Part shown: piece by piece, positions 27,387-36,450 of the stretch
Layout: the number at the start of each line of letters is the position of its first letter
Numbering within the stretch: the stretch's first letter is position 1
Origin: Corynebacterium lemuris
GTDB lineage: Bacteria; Actinomycetota; Actinomycetes; Mycobacteriales; Mycobacteriaceae
Assembly: GCF_024919295.1 (NCBI RefSeq)
Contig: NZ_JANWTC010000002.1
Location: 62,001 to 126,000 of the forward strand
Direction: 5' to 3'
DNA: 64,000 nucleotides
Translations under genes and position numbers: made by a program
Notes under the pieces: generated by a model
Databases searched by the model: none
What the model saw: the letters and a program-made list of their open reading frames with translations, nothing else
Told to the model about the DNA's origin: nothing

Positions 27387-28151
27387 TCAGCCGTAGAGAT
27401 CGTCATCTAGGCGGCGACGGCGTCGCGGTGGCTGTGCCGCCCGAGTCTCCCGCGGGTCGCGCTGCGGTGGCACCTCGCGCCGCTCGCGGGGCGGACGGGC
27501 CCCTTCTGAACGAGGTATGGGGCGGGGTGGCTCGGTGCGCCGCGGTGCAGCCGTCCCCTCCCGCTCGCGGGCAGTGGCCTGTGCGCGGTTACGGGCCAGC
27601 AGCTCATCGACAGTGACCTGGTTGGTGCGGCGTCGCGCCCGGGAGGCGGTGTCGCGGTTGACGCGGTCGGCCTCCGCGGTGCGGCGGCGGTGCTCGATCG
27701 CGGCGGCGTCCCGGGCCCGCCCGGAGCGTCGGAGCAGCCAGATCCGCCCGACGGCGATGGCACCGGCGGCGGCGGTGACACCGAACATGACGGGGAAGAA
27801 CTGCGCCAGAGGGAACAGTGCGGTGAGGATGGTGGTGGTGGAGAAGGCGGCGCTGCCCTCGGCCGCCAGGGAGCGGCTGACCGCCCAGGAGGAACCCACC
27901 GTCATCACGGCGAAGACCAGCGGCAGGGAGGCGACCACGAGGAAGAGTCCGCGGGCCTCAGTGAAAAGGGCAACCACGATGGCGGCGACACCGAAGCAGA
28001 GGAGGAACGGCACGCCGACGGTCTGGGCATTGATGCTCAGCAGCAGCCCGGTGACCAGGGCAGCCAGGACGATGGCGATGCCGGACCAGGTCGGGAACCC
28101 GGCCGGCCGGGTCGCCTGACGGCTTCTGCTTCGGTGGGTGGGTGTGGACAC
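27387..28151 (-). CDS. DUF6542-like membrane protein with basic tail
   Basis: A 254-aa protein. The N-terminal 140 residues hold four hydrophobic segments (SGIAIVLAALVTGLLLSI, PFLLCFGVAAIVVALF, GLFLVVASLPLVFAVMTV, FPVMFGVTAAAGAIAVG). The C-terminal 110 residues are very rich in Arg and Pro, disordered and cytoplasmic in the likely topology, ending RRRRRLDDDLYG. This matches the actinobacterial DUF6542 family of unknown function, often found near ispH and ychF. GTG start. It is downstream of the AI-2E family gene on the same strand. Confidence 0.7.
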   Translation of the reverse strand: MSTPTHRSRSRQATRPAGFPTWSGIAIVLAALVTGLLLSINAQTVGVPFLLCFGVAAIVVALFTEARGLFLVVASLPLVFAVMTVGSSWAVSRSLAAEGSAAFSTTTILTALFPLAQFFPVMFGVTAAAGAIAVGRIWLLRRSGRARDAAAIEHRRRTAEADRVNRDTASRARRRTNQVTVDELLARNRAQATAREREGTAAPRRTEPPRPIPRSEGARPPRERREVPPQRDPRETRAAQPPRRRRRLDDDLYG

Positions 28152-28214
28152 GGAGGATCAGTCTAGCCCGGAGTCCTGCCGTACAGGTGAAGACATCTGG
28201 GTTCGGCCAGTCCC

Positions 28215-29711
28215 TCAGCGCTTGCCGAGGCGTCCGATGAGCTTGTCGACGCGGGGCATCCGCGGCCGGGGCAGGGTCCGCCCCCGGGGACCTGGAGGGC
28301 GGGGAGTGGGGGAGTCCGGCCGACCATCCGCCCTGTCAGGATGCGCTTTATCGTGCGGGGCATCCGAACGGAGGGGCTCGTCGACGTAGACGAGGGACTC
28401 ACGCCACTGCTGGCGCAGCAGCCGGCCCTCCTCCTCTGAGAGCTGCCCGTTGAGTGCTCCCTCCGGTGTGGCCCAGGCGATGTCTGCGGCAAGTTTCTCC
28501 CCGGCCCGCAGCGCCGTCATGTCCTGCAGGTAGCGGAAGGCGACGGCGATCATTGCGACGAATGGCACGGCCAGGAAGGAACCGACGAGACCGAAGAGAC
28601 CACCACCGATGGTGACGGACACCAGGACGATGACGGGGTGCAGGTCCATGGCCTTCGACTGCAGCCACGGGGACAGGACGTTGCCCTCCAGCTGCTGGAC
28701 GGCCAGGACGATGCCCAGCACGATCAGGGCCTCGGTGAAACCGAGGGAGACCAGGGCCACCAGCACCGAGAGGGTGCCCGCGACAATGGCGCCGACGAAG
28801 GGGATGAATCCCGCGATGAAGGTGATCACGGCCAGGGCCAGTGCCATGGGCACACCGACCAGGACGAGGCCGACCCCGATGAAGAAGGCGTCCACGAAGG
28901 AGACGATCGCCTGGGCGCGGATGAAACCGCCCAGGGTGGTCCAGCCGCGGGTGAGTGCCTCCGTGAGGTGCCAGCCTGCCCGTCGGCCGGCGACGGCACG
29001 CGCCCACGGCAGGAAACGGTGGCCGTCCTTGAGGAAGAAGAAGGTGAGGACCAGAACGACGAACAACGTGACCACCATCGTCGTGGCGGTACCCACGCCG
29101 GTGAGGATGCCGCCGGCGATGGTGCCCGCCTGGTCCTGGATCCAGGAGGCCGCGTCATTGATCAGCTGGGAGAGATCCTCCCCGTCGAGGTTCAGCGGCG
29201 GGCCCTGCGCCCACAGCTGCAGCCGCTGCACCCCCTCCAGTGACTGCAGGTAGAGGATCTGCGACTGCCTGCCGATATCCGGGGCGATGAACCACAGGAG
29301 CGTGCCGAAGATCCCGAAGAAACCGAGCATGGAGATGAACGCCGCCAACGCCGAAGGCAGACCCTGTCGGCGCAGCCACGTGGTGGGTGGGGCCAGGACC
29401 GTGCACACGATGATGGCGAAGACCACCGGCAGCACCCCGCGGCCGACCAGCTTGATCAGCAGCCACGCTCCATAGGCGAAGGCCGCGATGATGATCATGC
29501 GCAGCGCGAACATGGCGAAGGACTTCAGCCATTCCCCGGCGACCACCGAGCGGTCGATCTGGTCTGCATAGCGCCCGACCTCTTCCCGGGTCGCCGGATC
29601 CAGGTCGCTGAAACGGGTGGAACCGGAAGCGCCGGGTGGCGGGGTGGGGTCGTCCAGGACGGCGTCGAGGGGATCTGGTTGAGGGGTCGGCTGGTCGGTC
29701 ACAGCCTCCAT
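28215..29711 (-). CDS. AI-2E transporter family (UPF0118) membrane protein
   Basis: A 498-aa protein with about eight membrane segments. VLTFFFLKDGHRFLPW, RAQAIVSFVDAFFIGVG, FIPFVGAIVAG and QQLEGNVLSPWLQSKAMDLHP are hallmarks of the AI-2E/PerM family. Members export autoinducer-2 or act as Na+/H+ antiporters or general permeases; none of these roles can be chosen here. The N-terminal 60 residues are Pro/Asp-rich and the C-terminal 80 are charged and cytoplasmic. Start is ATG or the GTG nine bases on. It is divergent from ychF by about 60 bases. Confidence 0.87.
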   Translation of the reverse strand: MEAVTDQPTPQPDPLDAVLDDPTPPPGASGSTRFSDLDPATREEVGRYADQIDRSVVAGEWLKSFAMFALRMIIIAAFAYGAWLLIKLVGRGVLPVVFAIIVCTVLAPPTTWLRRQGLPSALAAFISMLGFFGIFGTLLWFIAPDIGRQSQILYLQSLEGVQRLQLWAQGPPLNLDGEDLSQLINDAASWIQDQAGTIAGGILTGVGTATTMVVTLFVVLVLTFFFLKDGHRFLPWARAVAGRRAGWHLTEALTRGWTTLGGFIRAQAIVSFVDAFFIGVGLVLVGVPMALALAVITFIAGFIPFVGAIVAGTLSVLVALVSLGFTEALIVLGIVLAVQQLEGNVLSPWLQSKAMDLHPVIVLVSVTIGGGLFGLVGSFLAVPFVAMIAVAFRYLQDMTALRAGEKLAADIAWATPEGALNGQLSEEEGRLLRQQWRESLVYVDEPLRSDAPHDKAHPDRADGRPDSPTPRPPGPRGRTLPRPRMPRVDKLIGRLGKR

Positions 29712-29759
29712 CTTGCCTGAGAACCCCGCACTCGGGACAGTGGAGAAACCGCAGGCTGC

Positions 29760-29765
29760 TAGGAT
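29760..29765 (+). promoter_or_regulatory. -10 element for a leaderless ychF transcript
   Basis: TAGGAT stands eight bases before the GTG start of ychF, with no Shine-Dalgarno sequence between them. Confidence 0.5.
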
Positions 29766-29773
29766 CAACCGCC

Positions 29774-30859
29774 GTGAGCCTTACTCTTGGAATCGTCGGA
29801 CTGCCCAACGTGGGCAAGTCCACCCTGTTCAATGCCCTGACCCGTAACGACGTGCTCGCCGCGAACTACCCGTTCGCCACCATCGAGCCCAACATCGGCC
29901 TCGTCGAGCTTCCCGACGCCCGCCTGAACCGCCTCGCCGAGATCTTCGGCTCCGAGCGGATCCTGCCGGCCACCGTGTCCTTCGTGGACATCGCCGGCAT
30001 CGTCAAGGGCGCCTCCGAGGGCGAGGGCATGGGCAACGCCTTCCTGGCCAACATCCGCGAGGCGGAGGCCATCTGCCAGGTCGTGCGGGCCTTCTCCGAC
30101 GAGCACGTCATCCACGTCGACGGTGTCGTCGACCCCGCCGATGACATCGCCGTGATCAACACCGAACTCATCCTCGCGGACCTGCAGACCATCGAGAAGG
30201 CCCTGCCGCGCCTGGAGAAGGACGCCCGCAAGGACAAGTCGCTTGCCGACGCAGTCGAGGCCACCAAGCAGGCCCAGGCCATCCTCGAGGACGACCGCAC
30301 CCTCTTCGCCGCAGCGAAGAACGGCGAGATCGATCTCGCCCTGATCCGCGATCTCCACCTCATGACCGCGAAGCCCTTCCTCTACGTCTTCAACTCCGAC
30401 GAGGAGGTGCTCACCGACGAGGACCGCAAGGCCGAGCTCGCCGCCCTGGTTGCCCCCGCCGACTGTGTCTTCCTCGACGCCCAGACTGAGACCGAGCTCC
30501 TCGAACTCGACGAGGATGAGGCCGCCGAGCTCCTCGAGTCCGTCGGCCAGACGGAGCCGGGCCTGCACTCCCTGGCCAAGGCCGGCTTCGCCACCCTCGG
30601 TCTGCAGACCTACCTCACCGCCGGGCCGAAGGAATCCCGCGCCTGGACCATCCCGCAGGGTGCCACCGCCCCGCAGGCTGCAGGCGTCATCCACACCGAC
30701 TTCGAACGCGGCTTCATCAAGGCCGAGATCGTATCCTTCGAGGATCTCGACGCCGCCGGTTCCATGGCCGAGGCCAAGGCCCAGGGCAAGGTCCGCCAGG
30801 AGGGCAAGGAGTACATCATGGTCGACGGCGACGTGGTGGACTTCAAGTTCAACGTGTGA
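29774..30859 (+). CDS. ychF: Redox-regulated ATPase/GTPase of the Obg family
   Basis: A 361-aa protein. Walker A GLPNVGKST (residues about 8-16) and the G3 motif DIAG (VDIAGIVKGASEGEGMGN) define YchF/OLA1; the NxxE-type variant G4 explains the ATP preference known for the family. The C-terminal TGS-like domain (LQTYLTAGPKESRAWTI ... EGKEYIMVDGDVVDF) is complete. It binds ribosomes and takes part in stress responses. GTG start, apparently leaderless. Length matches E. coli YchF within two residues. Confidence 0.96.
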   Translation: MSLTLGIVGLPNVGKSTLFNALTRNDVLAANYPFATIEPNIGLVELPDARLNRLAEIFGSERILPATVSFVDIAGIVKGASEGEGMGNAFLANIREAEAICQVVRAFSDEHVIHVDGVVDPADDIAVINTELILADLQTIEKALPRLEKDARKDKSLADAVEATKQAQAILEDDRTLFAAAKNGEIDLALIRDLHLMTAKPFLYVFNSDEEVLTDEDRKAELAALVAPADCVFLDAQTETELLELDEDEAAELLESVGQTEPGLHSLAKAGFATLGLQTYLTAGPKESRAWTIPQGATAPQAAGVIHTDFERGFIKAEIVSFEDLDAAGSMAEAKAQGKVRQEGKEYIMVDGDVVDFKFNV

Positions 30860-30976
30860 CCCCTGTCGGTGGTGTCGCGCCCGGTGACAGAATCGGGTTC
30901 GGCTCCGTGAAATGCCAGCTTGGCTAGACTGAGGCCGAAACAGATCCTTCTCTATCCACTTCAGGAGTTTTGAGCC

Positions 30977-31417
30977 ATGAGTTTCAATGTCTATCTTTCC
31001 GGCGAAATCCACACCGACTGGCGCGAGGAGATCCAGCGCGGCGCTGAGGCCGCCGGGCTGGACGTGGTGTTCACCGCGCCCGTGACGGATCACCCGGCGA
31101 GCGACGCCGCCGGTGACCATCTCGGCGAAACCGAAAGCCAGTTCTGGCGTGACCACCAGTCCGCCAAGGTCAATGCCATCCGTACCCGCACCCTCATCGA
31201 GAAGGCTGACTTCGTGGTGGTGCGCTTCGGTGACCAGTACAAGCAGTGGAACGCCGCCTTCGACGCCGGCTACTGTGCCGCGCTGGGCAAGCCCTATGTG
31301 ACCTTGCACGACGCCAATATCGTCCACCCGCTCAAGGAAGTGGACGCCGAGGCCCAGGCCTGGTGCACGACGACCGACCAGGTGGTGGAGACCCTGCGGT
31401 ACGTGCTCAAGGCCTGA
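30977..31417 (+). CDS. YtoQ family protein
   Basis: A 146-aa soluble protein. MSFNVYLSGEIHTDWRE and the ending FVVVRFGDQYKQWNAAFDAG match the YtoQ family, which resembles nucleoside 2-deoxyribosyltransferase folds (an N-terminal SGE loop and a D-x-x-x-W/Y region near the substrate site). The biological reaction is unknown. The ATG has AGGAG nine bases upstream. It follows ychF by 117 bases; separate transcription is likely. Confidence 0.82.
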   Translation: MSFNVYLSGEIHTDWREEIQRGAEAAGLDVVFTAPVTDHPASDAAGDHLGETESQFWRDHQSAKVNAIRTRTLIEKADFVVVRFGDQYKQWNAAFDAGYCAALGKPYVTLHDANIVHPLKEVDAEAQAWCTTTDQVVETLRYVLKA

Positions 31418-31443
31418 GCCTGCTCGCGCGCTGGTGACGGGTC

Positions 31444-31806
31444 CTAGGCGAATGCGGTTCTGACGAGGCCGGCAATTTTCTCCAGGGTGGCATCGTCGAT
31501 CTCATCTAGATACCACGCGCACGGTCGCAGAGTACTGTCCGGATCGGGTTCCACGTGGGCCTTTTCGGTCAGGCCGAAAGTCATGACGCCGTCATCGAGC
31601 CGGAAGAACACCCGGACCGGGGTGCTGCGGCCTGTCGCATAGCCCGGCATGCCGTACCAGATGCGGGGCCTGAGCCTGGGGCCGGCACTCAGGATTGTCT
31701 CGTGCAACCGGGTCCCGATTGTGGCGTACGGTTCCGGCATCGTCGCAATCCTGTCGAGGACCGCGTGGAGGTCCTCCTGGACTCTGTCTGGTTTTCTGGG
31801 GGACAT
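31444..31806 (-). CDS. DUF1801-like protein
   Basis: A 120-aa protein. RLRPRIWYGMPGYATG followed by VRVFFRLDDGVMTFGL is the core pattern of DUF1801/YdhG-type proteins, a small fold that has been linked to iron binding in Bacillus frataxin-like members. No metal site can be asserted. I chose the ATG before SPRKPD with AAAGGCGGA upstream, because the longer open frame adds a Cys/Arg-rich stretch unlike the family. Convergent with ytoQ. Confidence 0.65.
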   Translation of the reverse strand: MSPRKPDRVQEDLHAVLDRIATMPEPYATIGTRLHETILSAGPRLRPRIWYGMPGYATGRSTPVRVFFRLDDGVMTFGLTEKAHVEPDPDSTLRPCAWYLDEIDDATLEKIAGLVRTAFA

Positions 31807-32054
31807 GAGTCCGCCTTTCTCTCGCGCCGCATCCGCGGCATGACGTACACAGCCGCTGCGGGCGCAGGGGCCGGGCAATCTCCATTGCGGACGTGGGCTG
31901 ACCGGTGCCAGACCTCTCCACGAATGTGTCAGACGAGCACTTCGTCATCGACTGCGCGAGGGCACTGATGTGCCATCTCCATTATGCGCTCCGCGGGTGA
32001 CGACGACAAGGTCCACGTCCCAGCCACGCTGAGGCATGCATTATGGTTCGGGCC

Positions 32055-32612
32055 ATGACCTCGCCCGACAACATCCTCCTTCATCTCGCCACAGAGGAGG
32101 AGCAGCAGGTACGGGAGATTTTCGCACTGCTCGAGGAGCGGGGTTTCCCGACCCAGCACCAGACGCCGCACATCACGGTCACGTTCTCGCCGTGGATGGC
32201 GGGGGACGTCGTCAAGCGGGCAGCGGAGCTGCTGCCGCCGGTGATCCCCGCCCGCTTCCAGCGGATGGGCACCGTCGTGTTCGGCACCAAACGTCGACAG
32301 ACGGTGGCATGGTTGCTTGAGACCTCCGATGAGCTGGAGATCGCCGCCCGTCACATCAGCGCGCTCAACCCCGATGGGCGCGGACCTCGCTGGACCCCGC
32401 ACCTGACGATGGGATTACGGTTGCCCCGGAAGCTCGTCCCCGATTACGTCCGGGCACTCGATGAGGTGACGTCTCCGCATCTCAGGGAACTCACGGTTGT
32501 CCGGGCGGCACTGTGGAAGCCGAGACTCAGTGAGCTGACGGTGCTTGCGGGGGAGGAGCAGGGGGTACCGAGAACCACAGGAAGGGCGGAAAACCCGTCA
32601 TGGCAGCTATGA
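32055..32612 (+). CDS. 2'-5' RNA ligase family (2H phosphoesterase) protein
   Basis: A 185-aa protein with the two catalytic H-x-T/S-x motifs of the 2H phosphoesterase fold: HITVTF (about residue 40) and HLTMGL (about residue 118), with the spacing usual for LigT/ThpR-like enzymes. These act on 2',3'-cyclic phosphates or RNA ends. TATGGT at 32042-32047 sits seven bases before this ATG, suggesting a leaderless start; an ATG at 32043 lies inside that element and is less likely. Overlaps the next gene by 4-13 bases. Confidence 0.8.
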   Translation: MTSPDNILLHLATEEEQQVREIFALLEERGFPTQHQTPHITVTFSPWMAGDVVKRAAELLPPVIPARFQRMGTVVFGTKRRQTVAWLLETSDELEIAARHISALNPDGRGPRWTPHLTMGLRLPRKLVPDYVRALDEVTSPHLRELTVVRAALWKPRLSELTVLAGEEQGVPRTTGRAENPSWQL

Positions 32613-32989
32613 CCGTCGAGGTGACCGGACCCGCCCCGGTGCAGACAGCGTGGCAACGCTACCTTTACCCGGAGAACTGGGCGGACTGGGCCCCGCACCT
32701 GACCAGGGTCCACGCCAGCACCGGGACCATCCGCCCCGGAACCACCGGTACGGTCACCGCGCTGGGTGTGGTGCCCGCCCGGTTCACCGTTGTCTCCGTC
32801 GACCCCGGTGACTTCGCCTGGGGATGGATCGTGTGGGTCGGGCCAATCCGACTGGAGTTGCATCATGACCTCGTGGCACTGGAGGACACCACGCTGGCGC
32901 GTATCCGGCTGACGGGTCCGCGGTTGGTGCTGCTGGCTTACCGACCTCTCATGCGGTGGGCGATGCGACGGCTGGTCTCCGACCGGTGA
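32600..32989 (+). CDS. SRPBCC family protein
   Basis: A 129-aa protein of the START/polyketide-cyclase-like fold. VEVTGPAPVQTAWQRYLYPE followed by NWADWAPHLTRV is the usual first strand-helix, and PGTTGTVTALGVVPARFTV a central strand. Such proteins bind small hydrophobic ligands; function here unknown. Translation probably couples to the upstream RNA-ligase-like gene, since the start (ATG 32600 or 32609) lies within its 3' end. Confidence 0.75.
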   Translation: MAAMTVEVTGPAPVQTAWQRYLYPENWADWAPHLTRVHASTGTIRPGTTGTVTALGVVPARFTVVSVDPGDFAWGWIVWVGPIRLELHHDLVALEDTTLARIRLTGPRLVLLAYRPLMRWAMRRLVSDR

Positions 32990-33412
32990 TTTTCAGCAGA
33001 TCCAGGCGGGCCCCACCTCAGTTGCACCCCGCGGGTGCCCCCGCGCTTGCGGCGGCTCTTTCGGGAAGATAGCGTGGCAATTCCTGCCAGGGATGGGACC
33101 AACGGAACCACCCCTGATCCTGAACCGCATGCCCACCCACAGAGGGGGGCGTGACGCCACCAGAGCAGGAAACCCCCTCAGAATGAGAATCAGTTCCCCT
33201 GTGACAGACAACAGAGGTACCGAAACTCCAGTCATTCTTTTGAAATGCGTGTGTCCCATGCCCCGGACGACAAGGTCGGGCCGTGGCCGGGACCTGAGGA
33301 AAACCAGGTCTCATCCCCACGGGAAGACCTCATCACAACAACGCGAACACCGCAGTCAGCGGTTCCTTCACGTACCTCAAATCCCAGTCCTCGAACAGGA
33401 AGGGCACCCGCT
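32990..33412. other. Intergenic region, no gene seen
   Basis: About 420 bases without a supported gene; open frames here lack family resemblance, ribosome sites or consistent codon bias. Only weak inverted repeats were found. The last 30 bases hold the ribosome site of the next gene. Confidence 0.5.
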
Positions 33413-33712
33413 ATGTCAGCAATGGTGTTCCTTGGTCTCATCGCCTCAGCAGCACTTCTGGCCGCATTTGCGCTGCTCAACATGGGCAAACTCACCCGAG
33501 ACCACTACACGTATCAGATCCTCAACTTCCTCGGCGCGGGTTTCCTGGCCGCATCCGCAGCCAACCCGATGAATCCCGGCGTCTTCTGGGCGGAACTGGT
33601 CTGGGCGCTGCTGGGCCTCTACGGCATCATCTCCATCTGGATGAAGCGTCGCCCGGAGAAGACCACCCCGATTACCTTGACCATCCCAACCCCGTCTCTC
33701 GTCGCCGCCTAG
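33413..33712 (+). CDS. CBU_0592-like small membrane protein, copy 1
   Basis: A 99-aa protein with three hydrophobic segments: MVFLGLIASAALLAAFALL, ILNFLGAGFLAASAA, and a third after the motif MNPGVFWAELVWALLGLYGI. The layout fits the small CBU_0592 membrane family of unknown function. ATG with AGGAAGG nine bases upstream. It is followed 24 bases later by a second protein with the same plan, so the two may form a heteromeric membrane unit. Confidence 0.7.
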   Translation: MSAMVFLGLIASAALLAAFALLNMGKLTRDHYTYQILNFLGAGFLAASAANPMNPGVFWAELVWALLGLYGIISIWMKRRPEKTTPITLTIPTPSLVAA

Positions 33713-33736
33713 CGGGCCAGAAAAAGAGTGTGAATC

Positions 33737-34084
33737 GTGGAACCTCTGCATTTTTCCCACGAAATCGGCATCATCGCCGGAGTCTTTCTTGTCGGGGCGT
33801 TTGCCCTGATGAATTTCGGTGTGCTGACCACCGAATCCTCCCTGTACCAGGCGCTGAACGTCCTGGGTGCACTGGGTTTCGCGTATACCGCCGTCTCGCC
33901 TTTCAACCCGGGCCTGTTGCTCACCGAGATCGTCTGGATCGTCGTGGCAGTGGGGTTCATGTGGAAAATTTTCCTCCGTAGGAACCGGGCGTCGAATGAG
34001 ACAGCTGCCATGGAAGTCGCCCCGCCAAGTACCCCAGTCAGTGACGAGGAGGTCGCGGAGAGGGAAGTCCCGGTCGCCAGCTGA
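33737..34084 (+). CDS. CBU_0592-like small membrane protein, copy 2
   Basis: A 115-aa protein. It shares with copy 1 the segments GIIAGVFLVGAFALMNFG, ALNVLGALGF and FNPGLLLTEIVWIVVAVGFM. The motif N-P-G-x(4)-E-(I/L)-V-W is conserved between the copies at the third membrane segment, and the middle helix starts LN-x-LGA in both. It adds a 35-residue acidic tail absent from copy 1. GTG start. The pair probably arose by tandem duplication and is co-transcribed. Confidence 0.7.
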   Translation: MEPLHFSHEIGIIAGVFLVGAFALMNFGVLTTESSLYQALNVLGALGFAYTAVSPFNPGLLLTEIVWIVVAVGFMWKIFLRRNRASNETAAMEVAPPSTPVSDEEVAEREVPVAS

Positions 34085-34273
34085 GGCGGGGCTCCCCGTG
34101 GTGGGGTTCCGGGTCCTGCCTACCGCCACCGGTGACGTGCAGCTCCACCTGGCGCCTTCGGTTCCGCTGCTCAGCTGCGTCTTCTGCGCTTCTCAGTCTA
34201 AAACTCCTGGTAGACCTCCGGCTCAAGAGTTGAGAGAATAGGGGGAAGGAGACTTCGACCGAGAGGCGGAGGC

Positions 34274-35242
34274 ATGGCACAGGAACAGGTTGCCAGCCAG
34301 CGTCCGGACCCGAACACCAGGCCCGTGGCGTTTGTGCTTGGTGGTGGAGGTGTGCGGGGAGCCGTCGAGGTCGGCCAGGCACGGGCACTGTTTGAGGCCG
34401 GTATTTTCCCGGACATGATCATCGGCACCTCGATCGGTGCCATCAACGGAGCCTTGCTCGCCCAGAACCCCTCACTCGATGTCATTGCCCCTCTCACGAA
34501 GGCGTGGGGATCGGACCTCGCGAAGAAGATCTACGGGCAGTCCTTTCCACGCCAGGTGGCGAATCTGATCCGGCACCGGAATCACCTCCTCTCACCGGAG
34601 CCGCTGCACAATCTGCTGGAGGATCATTTGGGGGCCGCCACCCGATTCGAGGATCTCACTGTCCCGTTCTCCACGGTTGCCGCCAGTGTGGAGGGCGCCT
34701 GCGAGAGGTGGTTCGACACGGGGCCGGTCATCCCGGCGGTGATCGCATCCTCCTCGGTGCCGGGGATCCTGCCCCCGGCAGAGATCAACGGGGAGCATCT
34801 CTACGACGGCGGGCTCGTCTCCTCCATACCGTTGGGTCGGGCCATCGAGCAGGGTGCGAAAACCATCTATGTGCTGCAGGTCGGGCGTATTGAGGAACCT
34901 CTCGTCCGACCGACCAACGTGGTCGGTTCAATGTGGGTGTCCTTCGAGATCGCCCGCCGCCACCGCTTCGCCCGCGACCTGGCCGAAATGCCGGAAGGCG
35001 TCACCGTCCACGTCCTGCCTTCGGGTGGAGTACCACCGGGTGGCAAACGCAACGCCACCATGCCGACTCTGCTCGGCTCCGAAGGGCGTATGGAACAGGC
35101 CTACCAGCGTTCCGCCTGCTTCCTGGCGGAACCCGATGAAGTGAATCTCATCCACAACCCGGGTGGGGACCTGTCCGTCGAATGCCCCCACGGAATGACG
35201 GTACGCGGCAGCAGAACTCTGAGAGAACAGGAGCAGCCATGA
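34274..35242 (+). CDS. Patatin-like phospholipase
   Basis: A 322-aa bacterial patatin. GGGGVRGAVEVGQ forms the oxyanion loop, S53 in GTSIG is the nucleophile, and D178 in YDGG completes the Ser-Asp dyad. Such enzymes release fatty acids from phospholipids or other acyl lipids. No signal peptide, so cytoplasmic or peripheral. The stop overlaps the ATG of the next gene (ATGA), an acyltransferase, which suggests coupled deacylation and reacylation of membrane lipids. Confidence 0.9.
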   Translation: MAQEQVASQRPDPNTRPVAFVLGGGGVRGAVEVGQARALFEAGIFPDMIIGTSIGAINGALLAQNPSLDVIAPLTKAWGSDLAKKIYGQSFPRQVANLIRHRNHLLSPEPLHNLLEDHLGAATRFEDLTVPFSTVAASVEGACERWFDTGPVIPAVIASSSVPGILPPAEINGEHLYDGGLVSSIPLGRAIEQGAKTIYVLQVGRIEEPLVRPTNVVGSMWVSFEIARRHRFARDLAEMPEGVTVHVLPSGGVPPGGKRNATMPTLLGSEGRMEQAYQRSACFLAEPDEVNLIHNPGGDLSVECPHGMTVRGSRTLREQEQP

Positions 35243-36270
35243 GTCTGCCACCACGTTGGATCAGGCGGCTGACCGTCGCCCCCGCGGTCGTGGCCGCCGC
35301 TGTCCTGCTGGTGTGGACCATGCCGCTGCTCCTGCTGATGGTCCTCCTTACCAGCCGATTACCCCGGTTCGGCCGGTTGCCACGGGTCCTGTGGATGGTC
35401 GTGGTCATCCTCGTCTGGGAGGCCACCGCGCTGGTGGTGCTGTTCGGTACCTGGATCGCCTCCGGCTTCGGCTGGGCCACCCACACCCGGGCATTCCGCA
35501 ACCTCCATTCCCGGCTCATCGGCCGGTTCCTGGAGGTGCTGTTTCGCCAGGTACGTTGGGTTCTCCGGTTGAATATCCAGCTCATCGACGAGAACCCGGC
35601 CGGGGAGGCAGGGGAGATCCCGGTCATCGTCGCCTCCCGCCATGCCGGGCCAGGTGACTCCTTCATCCTGGTCCACGTGCTGCTCAACCAGCTGCGCCGC
35701 AATCCGCGCATCGTCATGAAGGACATGCTCCAGTGGGATCCGGTACTCGATGTGATCGCGCACCGGTTGCCCACAGTGGTTCTTCATCCCACTCCCTTCC
35801 AGACCGGGCTGGTGCACGCCCACGGCACCAAACCTGCGGAACGTATCGCCCTCATGGCAGGCGACATGGAGAAGGGGGATGTGCTGCTGGTGTTTCCGGA
35901 AGGCGGGAAGTTCACGCCCCGGCGCAAGGCATCGCGTGTCCAGCAGCTGGCAGATGACGGGCATGAGGCACTGGTCGCCCGGGCTGACCGCATGCGCCAC
36001 GTGCTGGCCCCACGGCCCGGAGGAATCTTCGCCGCGGTCGATGCCAGTCCCGCCGCCGGAATCCTGTTTGTCGCCCACACCGGCCTGGACCGGCTCGTCA
36101 CACTGAAGGATCTCTGGCGTTCCCTTGCCTTCGACAACACCATCGTGCTGAAGACCTGGTATGTCGACCCGGGGCAGATCCCCGCCACTTTTCAGCAACG
36201 CATCGAGTGGTTGTTTTGCTGGTGGGAACGCATCGATGAGTGGATCGGGAGCGAACGCCCACATCCGTGA
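35239..36270 (+). CDS. PlsC-type 1-acyl-glycerol-3-phosphate acyltransferase-like protein
   Basis: A 343-aa protein. Two or three N-terminal membrane helices (APAVVAAAVLLVWTMPLLLLM, LWMVVVILVWEATALVVLF) precede the acyltransferase domain with RHAGPGD (HX4D catalytic motif) and FPEGGKFTPRRK (FPEG substrate motif). It would transfer acyl chains to lysolipid or glycerolipid acceptors at the inner membrane. ATG with AGGAG five bases upstream overlaps the patatin stop; the two form an operon. Confidence 0.87.
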   Translation: MSLPPRWIRRLTVAPAVVAAAVLLVWTMPLLLLMVLLTSRLPRFGRLPRVLWMVVVILVWEATALVVLFGTWIASGFGWATHTRAFRNLHSRLIGRFLEVLFRQVRWVLRLNIQLIDENPAGEAGEIPVIVASRHAGPGDSFILVHVLLNQLRRNPRIVMKDMLQWDPVLDVIAHRLPTVVLHPTPFQTGLVHAHGTKPAERIALMAGDMEKGDVLLVFPEGGKFTPRRKASRVQQLADDGHEALVARADRMRHVLAPRPGGIFAAVDASPAAGILFVAHTGLDRLVTLKDLWRSLAFDNTIVLKTWYVDPGQIPATFQQRIEWLFCWWERIDEWIGSERPHP

Positions 36271-36450
36271 GGGAGATGGGGGCCAGGTAATCATGAGAAC
36301 CGATCTCCCCGTGTTCGCTTCACCCCTGGATGGAACATATTTGTGTCCAGCTGGCGCGGCAGGATAGTGAGGATGGTCACAGAGTGCGATACTGGGATGA
36401 GTGGTGGTCGCGGTGACCACCGCCATTCATTCAGGGAAGGCGAGAGAATA

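Noticed and set aside
33245-33412. N-terminal extension of the first CBU_0592-like protein
   Set aside because: The added residues are polar and unlike the family, and a strong AGGAAGG sits before the ATG at 33413.
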